A stretch of DNA of 54,452 nucleotides from the NCBI RefSeq assembly GCF_010500815.1, contig NZ_JAAAMG010000030.1, positions 1 to 54,452 of the forward strand, in the 5' to 3' direction. This document shows positions 1 to 7,072 of this stretch, piece after piece. The notes beneath the pieces are model-generated. The model made no database searches, had not been told where the DNA came from, and was given only the letters and a program-made list of their open reading frames with translations. A program made the position numbers and the translations under genes. The DNA comes from Jiella pacifica (GTDB lineage: Bacteria > Pseudomonadota > Alphaproteobacteria > Rhizobiales > Rhizobiaceae). Within the stretch, counting starts at the first letter, position 1; each line of letters begins with the position of its first letter.

Positions 1-123
1 CACTCAGGCGATGATGCGCAACCTTGGTGGCCGCATCACGCGGCCCTGCGGACTTCCTTGATGGTGACGGTCCCATGGTTCGGTCCTCCTTCCCAAAAAT
101 AGCATGGAAAGAAGATTAAGAGG
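1..123 (-). mobile_element. Possible end of an unidentified insertion element
   Basis: Homology of the neighbouring recombinase gene stops at base 127, and from base 123 leftwards the minus strand begins with CCTCTTAA, the start of a 25-bp motif repeated in inverted orientation at 6178-6202. Further left the minus strand has a good ribosome site (GGGAAGGAGG) followed by an ATG at about 75, which would start a reading frame running off the window. This fits the tip of an insertion element that cut the recombinase gene. No transposase is visible in the few bases present, so identity is unknown. Confidence 0.3.
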
Positions 124-1263
124 ACAATCCATCGTCACCTGAAGGCTTGAGTGGCCGGCGAAGGTTTGGATTGTCTTCGGCTTCAGGTCGGCCTCGATCC
201 ATGTGGATATCCCGAAGTGCCGAAGGGCATGCCAGTTGAATCGCTTCGGCGCCGGAGCGTGCTCTGAGGGGGCCGTCTGGTGGAGTTTCTCCAGTTTGCG
301 AAAGAGCGGGTAGAACTTCCGCTTCACCATGCTACCGTGGCCCAGGTAGCCGCCGCGCCGATTCGGAAAAACGAGATCGTCGTCTCTTCCGAATCTAGAC
401 CGCAACCGCCATTCCTTGAGCATCGTGAGCACGGACGATGCCAGAGGCACTGTCCTAACGCCCGCAGTGGTCTTGGTCGTGTCCTCCTCGCCCCAGACAT
501 CTACGCGCGTCTCTATAGCTACCTCGCCAGCTTCGAAATCAATGTGGCGCCACCTCAATGCGTGATGCTCGCCCGCCCTTACTGCAGACGCGGCCGCAAA
601 AATGATCTGCACACGAAAGTCCGGATCCGCCACAGCGATGATGGCGCGCATCGCTTCCTTGGACGGTGGAACGATCTTCTTGGCACCCTCGTCTCGTCGG
701 CCAATCACCCGTATGCCCGTGGCCGGGTTAAATGCGACAAGGTCTTTAGAGACGGCGAAGGCAAGCATGGCCGACAGAGTGGAAAGGATCTTCCGCGTGG
801 TTATCACGCCGACACCCACGTTGCGGAGCCTGTCCCGAAGGTCCCCGATCGCCCGAGTCGTGAGGTGCGCGAGCTTGAGATGACCAACCCCGTCTTCGAA
901 CAGCCTGACCTGCGTTTTCACCTTCCGCTTGACCCGGTGCTCTGCATCGGGGCAGATGTAGTTCCAGATATGCCCTGTCACAGTAAGCAGATGGCCGCGA
1001 GTGAAGCGTTCTCCGCGAATGGATCGCCCCTCCGCATGCGCTAGATAGGTAAGAGCCAGATCGCGGACGGTAGTAGTTTGAGATTCCCCGCGAAATGAAC
1101 CGCCGGCGAGTTGCCCTTCGATTTTCACCCGGAACGCATCGGCCTCCCGCTTCGTCCTGAACTGCTTTCGTTGCCGCTTCCCGTTCAGATCGCAGAAGTC
1201 GTACTGCCAGCCGGTGCGGACATCTCCCTTCCCGTTACTCCATGTGCGCTTGCGGACACTCAT
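4..1263 (-). pseudogene. Tyrosine recombinase (phage-type integrase), 3' end replaced, catalytic Tyr lost
   Basis: Site-specific recombinase that would integrate or excise the surrounding island. Residues 1-60 resemble the arm-binding region, about 65-180 the core-binding SAM-like domain, and 205-379 the catalytic domain. Visible catalytic residues are Arg229 (in AVRAGEHHALRW), Lys264 (in TTKTT), His345/Arg348 (HALRH) and His371 (AGHSS). Family members continue after VTMD with an RYGHLF-like motif carrying the nucleophilic tyrosine. Here the sequence after Asp379 (base 127) becomes CPLNLLSMLF, with no tyrosine, and runs 40 unrelated residues to a stop. The break lies within 4 bases of a 25-bp repeat (99-123), so insertion or recombination there is the likely cause. 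The start ATG overlaps the stop of the Arc-like gene by four bases, suggesting coupled translation. The enzyme is predicted to be catalytically dead. Confidence 0.85.
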
Positions 1264-1727
1264 GTGCTGTGTCTCCAGGGGAGTGGCTGGGCGTTCTTCG
1301 CTCGCTTCTCTTCGGCCGCATCGCTCGCGATCGCAATCATCTCGTCAATTTGCCGGATGCTGTGCTCGGCGTACTTACGCATTTCCGAATCGCTCGACTT
1401 GAGGAGCTCCTCTTCCATCTTCTGGCGAGCAGTTCGGAGGGCATCAAGCGCTGATCCAGTCTCGGGGAAGTGTTCCTTGAGAGCTCCGACGATAAGTAGG
1501 TTTGGATCCTCCTCGTTTTGCTCGGCCTGATGCAAGATCCGCTCGAGAAGTCGATGGGGGAGCCAGATTCGGAACGATCCATCCTGTTCGTCTGGTTCGA
1601 TCCTGCTTTCCAAGCGGGCGACAATTTCGCCGTTCATCGACCGATTTCGAACTGCTGCAGCTGCGGAGATGCGGTCGCGAAGTTGGACCGGCAGCCGAAG
1701 CGTCATCCTAATTTCTTCATCAGCCAT
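1260..1727 (-). CDS. Arc-like ribbon-helix-helix DNA-binding protein
   Basis: A 155-residue protein whose first 50 residues match the Arc/MetJ-type ribbon-helix-helix pattern: a short strand (RMTLRLP) then two helices, with the family-typical RNRSMNGEIVARLE segment. The rest is charged and probably helical. It sits directly upstream of, and overlaps by four bases, the recombinase gene on the same strand, and diverges from an excisionase-like gene. The region between them holds a perfect palindrome at 1800-1816 and a half-site at 1771-1778. The likely role is a repressor controlling the integration/excision module, possibly autoregulated. Assignment to the Arc-like domain is secure; the target is inferred. 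Confidence 0.75.
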   Translation of the reverse strand: MADEEIRMTLRLPVQLRDRISAAAAVRNRSMNGEIVARLESRIEPDEQDGSFRIWLPHRLLERILHQAEQNEEDPNLLIVGALKEHFPETGSALDALRTARQKMEEELLKSSDSEMRKYAEHSIRQIDEMIAIASDAAEEKRAKNAQPLPWRHST

Positions 1728-1770
1728 CGGAGTACCCCTTCACTCTGATCAAACTCCATAGCACCAAATC

Positions 1771-1816
1771 GACACCATGTCTTGACTTTGATTCGCCAGG
1801 ACACCATTATGGTGTC
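1771..1816. promoter_or_regulatory. Divergent promoter/operator between arc-like and excisionase-like genes
   Basis: GACACCATTATGGTGTC (1800-1816) is a perfect 8-bp inverted repeat around a single central base, and GACACCAT recurs at 1771-1778. On the plus strand TTGACT (1782-1787) and CATTAT (1805-1810) are spaced 17 bp, a plausible -35/-10 pair for the 1841 gene, with the -10 box inside the palindrome. Binding of a dimer there would block transcription. The neighbouring Arc-like protein or the HTH protein itself is the obvious candidate. Confidence 0.6.
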
Positions 1817-1840
1817 ATAGCTCAACAGAAGGTTCATGCG

Positions 1841-2038
1841 ATGCTGAACGAAGCCAATGATCTCGACGTCCCGGTCTGGGGCACGAAGGAGATCTCCAGG
1901 ATCATCAACAGAACGGAGCGACAGACCTTCCACATGCTCGCCACCGGCGCGCTACCGGCACGAAAGGTGGGCGAGAGGTGGGTCACGACGAAGCGCAAGC
2001 TGATGGACGCGATCATCGGCGACCAGGCCGCGGCTTAA
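1841..2038 (+). CDS. Small excisionase-like HTH protein
   Basis: A 65-residue protein with an Xis/AlpA/MerR-like winged-helix pattern: WGTKEISRIINRTERQTFHML (helix-turn-helix) followed by GALPARKVGERWVTTKRKL, the wing typical of excisionases and helix-turn-helix type 17 proteins. Start ATG 1841 has AGAAGG eight bases upstream. It faces away from the Arc-like gene and recombinase, the usual layout of an integration control module. It probably acts as a recombination directionality factor or as a regulator of the module. With the recombinase broken, excision may no longer occur unless another recombinase acts. Confidence 0.65.
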   Translation: MLNEANDLDVPVWGTKEISRIINRTERQTFHMLATGALPARKVGERWVTTKRKLMDAIIGDQAAA

Positions 2039-2162
2039 TGGCAATCTATCCGAAGACGAAAAAGCCCGGTCAGGAATGCTATCCCGGCGGGTGAGGAACA
2101 TCAGCAACCCTTGGAGAAAAACCAGATAAAATCGGAACAGGCGGCCGGCTTCATCTCAATCG

Positions 2163-3146
2163 TGACTTGCCCCTGAGTTTTTCCTCCAGGAATGATCAGA
2201 GTCCGCCCTCGTCACGGACGGACAGCATGAAGTGTAAACGGTTCGCGGAAGAGCACATCATCAGGGTTCTGAAGGAGCAAGAGTCTGGCTGGAAGGGCGC
2301 GGATGGTCCGCTACCAATCGCGCCGACCACCGGAGACCGAACTTCGCGGCAAGCTACTAGAGTTGGCCAACGAGCGTCGCCGTTTCGGCTATCGTCGTCT
2401 GTTCGTCCTTTTGCGGCGTGACGGCGAGCGTTGGGGATCAACCGGATCTATCGTCTCTGCCTTAAAGAAAGGCTGACCGTGCGCAAGCGCCGTTCACGTC
2501 GGCGTATCATTGTATCCCGGACGCCGCTCCTCGTCGAGGCCCAGCCGAATGCCCACTGGTCGCTGAATTTCGTGCACGACCAGCGCGCCTGCGGGCGTCG
2601 CTTCCGCGTTCTCAATATCGTCGACGACGTCACGCGCGAGTGCCTCGGGGTGATCCCGGATACGTCGATCTCAGGTCGTCGTATCGCCCGCGAAGTGACG
2701 GCCTTGATCGCCACCCGCGGCAGACCCGGCATGATAGTATCCGATCACGGCACCGAGTTTACTTCGAATGCCATTCTCGCCTGGTCGGAGGATCACCAGA
2801 TGGAATGGACTACATTACGCCCGGCAGCCCGATGCAGAACGGTTTCGTAGATGGCCTCGCCAGCAGTATGCGCGACGAACTCTTGAACAAGAGCCTGTTC
2901 CTCGATCCCGACCATGCCCGCAACTTGATCGCCGCATGGATGGACGACTTCAACACCCAGCTGCCACACTCGTCGCTCGGCTACTTGACCCCGGCGGAAT
3001 TCGCCGAAATCGTCATCGCAACCGGCTCTCGCGCACAGTGATCGGATGGCTCCGCGCCTCCGCCGGTTGCTCAACCCGCCCCTCAAGGCGTAGCACAAAC
3101 GGATGAGGCTCTAATCGCCGCTGGATGAAAGTTCAGTGGCAGGTCA
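2163..3146 (+). mobile_element. Degenerate IS3-family (IS407-like) insertion sequence
   Basis: Both terminal inverted repeats can be recognised. The left end at 2163 reads TGACTTGCCCCTGAGTTTTT. The complement of the right end at 3146 reads TGACCTGCCACTGAACTTTC. Both continue into a TCCAG motif. Between them is a broken IS3-type transposase. The element is 984 bp, shorter than the usual 1.2-1.3 kb, because most of orfA and the start of orfB are deleted. The bases outside the ends (ATCG left, CACC right) do not form a target duplication, so one flank has probably been rearranged. Confidence 0.75.
2227..3041 (+). pseudogene. IS3-family transposase remnant (orfA start fused to orfB, frameshifted)
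   Basis: The first codons (MKCKRFAEEHIIRVLKEQE, from 2227) match the N-terminus of IS407-type OrfA. The reading then jumps to OrfB sequence upstream of 2431 (RRFGYRRL, the Gly-Tyr-Arg helix before the integrase core). The rve/DDE core follows: WSLNFVHDQ (first Asp), LNIVDDVTRECL, and VSDHGTEFTSNAI (second Asp). A frameshift near 2810 moves the frame to ITPGSPMQNGFVDGLASSMRDE, where the expected catalytic Glu after NG[YF] is replaced (family FVESFNG...RDE). It ends NTQLPHSSLGYLTPAEF, normal for the family. It is inactive by deletion and frameshift. Confidence 0.8.
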
Positions 3147-3267
3147 CACCACCATCAGGGCACGGCCTGGGACGGTTTCGGAACGATCAACGAACGGAAG
3201 ACGATGTCGCCAAACGTATCGCTGTGGGTTATTCGAAACTTGAAGCCCTCCGTATGGCATACGCCGG

Positions 3268-4716
3268 CTATAACCTGGGTTCGTCATCTTTGATCTGGGG
3301 CGCCGTTCGTGGGGTATTGATATCTCGGTTTCCACGGGGCGTCGGCAAGATTGACCGCGCGAAACGCCAAATCCAATTCTTAAACGCTGCGAAAACCATA
3401 TGGAGAATAGTCCTTTCAAAACTGGCTGAAGTCGATAAGGCCACCGCTCTGTACAACTGACTGCAAGCAGTTGGGTCCTTCATCGCTGCAGACCTCACCG
3501 GTGTCAGGAGTTTTACGATACCGGATAGCCGATCATTTCCGAGCCGGTAGCATTTGTCCGTCCAACTAGAAACCTTCCAAGCGAGGTTGGTTGTTCTGCG
3601 TATCGACGAATAATATTTGGAGACGATTAATGTTGTATCGTTGATCCGAAGACATTCCTTCACAGCGTTCCTCAATGCTTGAGCTTCGATCGCCGCAGAC
3701 GCTATGCCTAGCCCATAAATCGGGTTAGTGCTCATCAAAGCGTCCCCAAGCACTAAGAAAGACACGGGATGTCGTTTCGTCCGCTCAATCTGAGTTCTGT
3801 AGGCGAAGCGATAACGTTGCTGCCTGAGCATGCGACCGTCGAGATAATTGGTCACCTTCGACGCAATCGCCGCAGGCAAACTGGCCTGGATAATTTCGGA
3901 AGCTGTTGTTGTTGATGAACCACGCGAAAACCGTTCCGCAACGGCGACCTGCACCTGGCCGTTCTCGATCCGCATGATCTGACTGCCGGCGCGACCCTCA
4001 GGTGGGGGCATGTTACCAACTAGCAGAGCCCAATCTTGGTCATGGTCCGTCCAACTATCTACAACTATACTTCTGATTGTGACATCTGGTTCATACGACA
4101 CCGGAGTCGTGATCCCCGCCGAGTAAAAGTTGTGACTAAACGGACGATGATTGTCACTCATCGGTCGTCTTCCACTCGCGTCGATCACCAGGTCAAAACT
4201 CATCTTTTCAGCATTCGTTTCGACGACAGCCTTAATCCCCGCGGGGAAGACACGCTCAACGACAGCGTGTTCGACACGTATCCGCGGATAAAGCTGGACT
4301 TGCTTGTGGATCGCCTCAGCGATATGGGTTCGGCTGGCGGTCAATATACGGAGGTTCGAGGTCAAGGTCGGGGAGATGACCGCGCCTTCGTAAAATCGAA
4401 CCTGCGCGGATGCATCGACAAGACAGGCTCCTCCTGACGTCAGGGCTTCGAAGAGTGAAGGTGAGAGCTCCTGGATGCTATCGAGTCCACCTGAGACTAT
4501 CGCATATCCATATTTCTGCGTGCTTCTTGCGCTTGTATCGCCCTGTACCACATCCAGCCTTCGTTCAAAGATCCGGACACTTTTTGAAAATGGTTCAACA
4601 GCGAGCGCCGCGAGGAGACCAGCCAGCCCGCCACCGATAATGGCTACCTCTCCGATATCTTCGACCGCAGATTTGGTGTTGGAGTTGCTTCTGTCACATG
4701 CATGTCTTACCTTCAT
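3268..4716 (-). CDS. FAD-dependent monooxygenase, PHBH-like fold
   Basis: A 482-residue flavoprotein. The ATG at 4716 is chosen because GGAG lies about eight bases upstream; an in-frame ATG at 4761 and longer forms lack that support. Near the N-terminus VAIIGGGLAGLLAA is the dinucleotide-binding GxGxxG, followed by VRIFERR with the ribose-binding acidic residue. VIDASGR is the second conserved segment. LGDALMSTNPIYGLGI is the GD...P..G..G motif of class A flavin hydroxylases and halogenase-like enzymes. The last ~100 residues are not recognised. It diverges from the HTH-Nudix gene (87 bp between starts) and is probably controlled with it. The substrate is unknown. Local base composition is lower in GC than that of neighbouring genes, suggesting foreign origin. 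Confidence 0.8.
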   Translation of the reverse strand: MKVRHACDRSNSNTKSAVEDIGEVAIIGGGLAGLLAALAVEPFSKSVRIFERRLDVVQGDTSARSTQKYGYAIVSGGLDSIQELSPSLFEALTSGGACLVDASAQVRFYEGAVISPTLTSNLRILTASRTHIAEAIHKQVQLYPRIRVEHAVVERVFPAGIKAVVETNAEKMSFDLVIDASGRRPMSDNHRPFSHNFYSAGITTPVSYEPDVTIRSIVVDSWTDHDQDWALLVGNMPPPEGRAGSQIMRIENGQVQVAVAERFSRGSSTTTASEIIQASLPAAIASKVTNYLDGRMLRQQRYRFAYRTQIERTKRHPVSFLVLGDALMSTNPIYGLGIASAAIEAQALRNAVKECLRINDTTLIVSKYYSSIRRTTNLAWKVSSWTDKCYRLGNDRLSGIVKLLTPVRSAAMKDPTACSQLYRAVALSTSASFERTILHMVFAAFKNWIWRFARSILPTPRGNRDINTPRTAPQIKDDEPRL

Positions 4717-4802
4717 GATGTCGCTCCGAGGTTGTATTGGGCGACACTCAAAAAGTCTCATTCTCGTCGGGGCGCACAGGACCCGTAGTTTGACTGGGGG
4801 CG

Positions 4803-6134
4803 ATGCGGATGAACAAAGAACAGAAAGATCCTCGTAGCGCGGACATCGACCGGCCCCCATCTCGGCTCGGACGATTGCTCTTGGCCTTGCGGGAAACCGT
4901 CGGGCTCCGCGGTATGGCCCCCACAGCTGACCCCGTATTTCGAAAACTCTATGCGCAGTCGAAGCCGGAAAGGCTTTCGCGCTCCATGGCCGCGGAATGG
5001 ACGCAGATGGTGGCCGGCATCCAAATCAGCGAGAAGCAGATCCAGCGCGTCGAGACCGGCGATAGACGGACCCACGAGACAGCTCAAATCAGGGGATTAT
5101 TGCGAAGCTATGGGCTGGGCGTCGATGAGGTCGAGGCGGTTATTGAGGATCCCGAGCTCAACAGGATCAGCGGCAATCCCCATCTGATCGCAGATTGGCG
5201 GTTGCGCGGGCTCGCCCTCTATGAATTCGGTCCGCTAATTAACGAGGCTCTCAAAGTCGGCGATCGCTGCTCTACGTGGCTTGAAGTCGAGAAGGCGGGA
5301 AATTGCGGATATTCACCGGACGAGGTGACGCTGCTTGTCTCAGAGGGCGAGATCAATCCGCCGGAGGCGTTCAGGCGGATCGCCGACGAAGCCTTCCGAC
5401 AAAACGACATCAAGAAGAAGGCTGGGATTCGCGGCTGGAGCGACAATCCGACCCTATGTTTAGCATCCGTCGTAGACGACCTTGCCGCCGATGAAGAAGA
5501 GCGACGCAGCATCACCTGCCGATTTGTTCAGTCAAAATATCGGTACAACGTCGTCGCGAAGCAAGAAGGAGGTGCTGGATTTCGAGCCCGAGCTCTGCAG
5601 GATGCGACCTGGCCGCTGAAACCGGTTCCGTTCCTGTCATCCGGCGTAGGAATTTGCATCAACGTCATCTGCGACGACGGAAAGACACTGGTTGTCGGAC
5701 GCCGTGGGAACGACGAGACGTTCCGAAAAGGCGAATACGACATCGCGGTGGTCGAAGGTATCAGACCAACATCAAATGTCGTCGACGGCCGTATCGATAT
5801 CGTCGGTGTCGCCAAACGAGCATTGATAGAAGAGCTGGGTCTCCACAAAGTCGCGCCAAATGGAGATATCGACCAGATCATCGAACAGCTCAGGATATTT
5901 GAGCTAGGCTGCGACTTGGAATACTACCAATGGAACTTCTTGTCCTACGCAAAAGTAAATTTAAATTTCAAACAGATCTATACTGGCTGGCAAAAGGCAA
6001 AAGACCGCAAAGAAAACCAAACAATTACGCAAATAGAGTTTACGAAGGAGGCGGTTCTTGACTTTGTCACGAACCAACACATCTGGTCATCTGGCGTCGC
6101 ATGCGCCGTCCGAACTTTCGATTATTACACGTGA
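4803..6134 (+). CDS. HTH domain - Nudix-like fusion protein
   Basis: A 443-residue protein. Residues about 15-110 resemble an XRE-like helix-turn-helix, with IQISEKQIQRVETGDRRTH as the recognition segment followed by helices. The middle (120-270) is not recognised. Residues about 285-345 look like a Nudix fold: ICINVICDDGKTLVVGRRG then VVEGIRPTS...GVAKRALIEELGL, close to the Gx5Ex7REUXEEXGU signature but with Lys-Arg-Ala in place of the REx segment. The C-terminus (FTKEAVLDFV) fits the last Nudix helix. Nudix-HTH fusions often act as ligand-sensing regulators (NrtR type), although there the HTH is C-terminal. The layout suggests a regulator of the divergent FAD enzyme or a nucleotide-sensing defence protein. 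Catalysis is uncertain because the box is imperfect. ATG at 4809 is an alternative start. Confidence 0.6.
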   Translation: MRMNKEQKDPRSADIDRPPSRLGRLLLALRETVGLRGMAPTADPVFRKLYAQSKPERLSRSMAAEWTQMVAGIQISEKQIQRVETGDRRTHETAQIRGLLRSYGLGVDEVEAVIEDPELNRISGNPHLIADWRLRGLALYEFGPLINEALKVGDRCSTWLEVEKAGNCGYSPDEVTLLVSEGEINPPEAFRRIADEAFRQNDIKKKAGIRGWSDNPTLCLASVVDDLAADEEERRSITCRFVQSKYRYNVVAKQEGGAGFRARALQDATWPLKPVPFLSSGVGICINVICDDGKTLVVGRRGNDETFRKGEYDIAVVEGIRPTSNVVDGRIDIVGVAKRALIEELGLHKVAPNGDIDQIIEQLRIFELGCDLEYYQWNFLSYAKVNLNFKQIYTGWQKAKDRKENQTITQIEFTKEAVLDFVTNQHIWSSGVACAVRTFDYYT

Positions 6135-6177
6135 TATTCTGTCAGTATCGAGTTGTTTTAACAGCACCATCAGCTTT

Positions 6178-6202
6178 CCTCTTAACATCTTTTCCATGCT
6201 AT
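6178..6202 (+). repeat. 25-bp repeat, inverted copy of 99-123
   Basis: CCTCTTAACATCTTTTCCAT and five more bases match the minus strand of 99-123 at 21 of 25 positions, with all differences in a 5-base central stretch. The two conserved arms are CCTCTTAA and TTTCCATGCTAT. The copies face outwards from the 6-kb segment between them. They may be ends of related insertion elements or recombinase core-type sites. Confidence 0.5.
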
Positions 6203-6218
6203 ATTGAGGAATCCTCGG

Positions 6219-6363
6219 CCTGACACCCGAGGGCAAGAAGGAACTTGTCGGCCTCGAGGTCAGGGTCCGCTAACGTGCCCAAAGTTGACGGGAACTGCTC
6301 GTCGACCCGAAGGCTCGGAGCCTTTCCAGTCGCCCTCATAGGCACCGGGCAGCCGCGTTTACG
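6219..6363 (+). pseudogene. IS256-family transposase fragment
   Basis: In plus frame the DNA reads GLTPEGKKELVGLE, a hallmark of the IS256 mutator-type transposase (family TPEGKKELVG). After a stop and a frame change it reads ELLVDPKARSL, matching the following family segment (RELLVDLKARGL). Only about 50 codons of a ~400-codon gene remain, from its middle. It overlaps the 3' end of the 6336-7070 gene on the other strand by about 28 bp, so that gene's last residues may have been changed by this insertion. Confidence 0.6.
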
Positions 6364-7070
6364 TGAAGTGAGACTTTGTGGTCGCGCCAGTCTCGACAAA
6401 AGCCGACGACCCTCTCCCTGATCTCAGCATCGGGATTGATCACGAAGAAGGTGCGGCAGCTATAAGCATTGCAGCGAACCGCGATGCTACGGCGTCCCAA
6501 GCGATTCATCCAGAAGTCGACCTCGGCGTCGTGGCCGCCCTTGAAGCGACTGTTGTGGTGGTAGACAATCGTTGGACGTCCGTCCGCGAGAGCCAGAACT
6601 TCGGCGACCGGCATACGCTTGGCGAAGTGGGGCTCGAGACGTCGGCCGGGGTCGTCGGAGACCAGTCCGTTGTCGGGATCTGCGAATATGATCTCGGCGT
6701 CCTCCAGCGCCGTCCGCGCTCGCTCGAACCACAACGCCCGTTCCGCGCACCGCAGACGTCTGGGCAGATTCCGCCCCGGAACAGTCTCAGAGGCGAAAAT
6801 TGTCCCATTGTCGAACGCATCCTGCAAAGCGTTGACCACCCTTGGCCCGTCGGCAATTCTGGTTAAGTACTCGAAAACTTTGGGATCGGGTCCACGCCAG
6901 CGATCAGCGTCTCGCAAGTAGCGAACATGGCGCCCATCTTCATTGTGATCTTCGTCCGGGTGAAGGTACCAAGCAACCCCTAATCGACGTCCAACTGCCA
7001 GCCGTCGAACGAGAGACAATTTTACGTAGTCGCCTATGTCGCCAGTGTATCTGTTTTGCAATGAAGACAA
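6336..7070 (-). CDS. Conserved protein of unknown function, last gene of the PurZ-like operon
   Basis: A 244-residue soluble protein. It begins NRYTGDIGDYVKLSLVRRL, followed by LGVAWYLHPDE and DGRHVRYL. This resembles a widespread but uncharacterised family that starts with a GD-GD-(F/Y)-x-K-x-x-L-(L/V)-R segment. Further conserved-looking motifs are EIIFADPDNGL (D-P-D-N-G-L) and TIVYHHNSRFKGGH (paired His). The DPDNGL segment recalls the DPP[YF] loop of nucleotide-modifying enzymes, but no confident fold assignment is possible. Its ATG at 7070 lies two bases after the stop of the dCTP-deaminase-like gene, so it is part of the same four-gene operon. The very C-terminus overlaps an IS256 fragment and may be altered. 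Confidence 0.7.
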   Translation of the reverse strand: MSSLQNRYTGDIGDYVKLSLVRRLAVGRRLGVAWYLHPDEDHNEDGRHVRYLRDADRWRGPDPKVFEYLTRIADGPRVVNALQDAFDNGTIFASETVPGRNLPRRLRCAERALWFERARTALEDAEIIFADPDNGLVSDDPGRRLEPHFAKRMPVAEVLALADGRPTIVYHHNSRFKGGHDAEVDFWMNRLGRRSIAVRCNAYSCRTFFVINPDAEIRERVVGFCRDWRDHKVSLHVNAAARCL

Positions 7071-7072
7071 TC

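Noticed and set aside
3125-3460. Open plus-strand frame of 111 codons at the end of the IS3 remnant
   Set aside because: It begins within the IS terminal repeat and overlaps the 3' end of the FAD monooxygenase on the other strand; no protein pattern is recognisable.
99-6202. attL/attR of an integrated element
   Set aside because: The two 25-bp copies are inverted, whereas att sites flanking an integrated element are in direct orientation; kept only as an inverted repeat.
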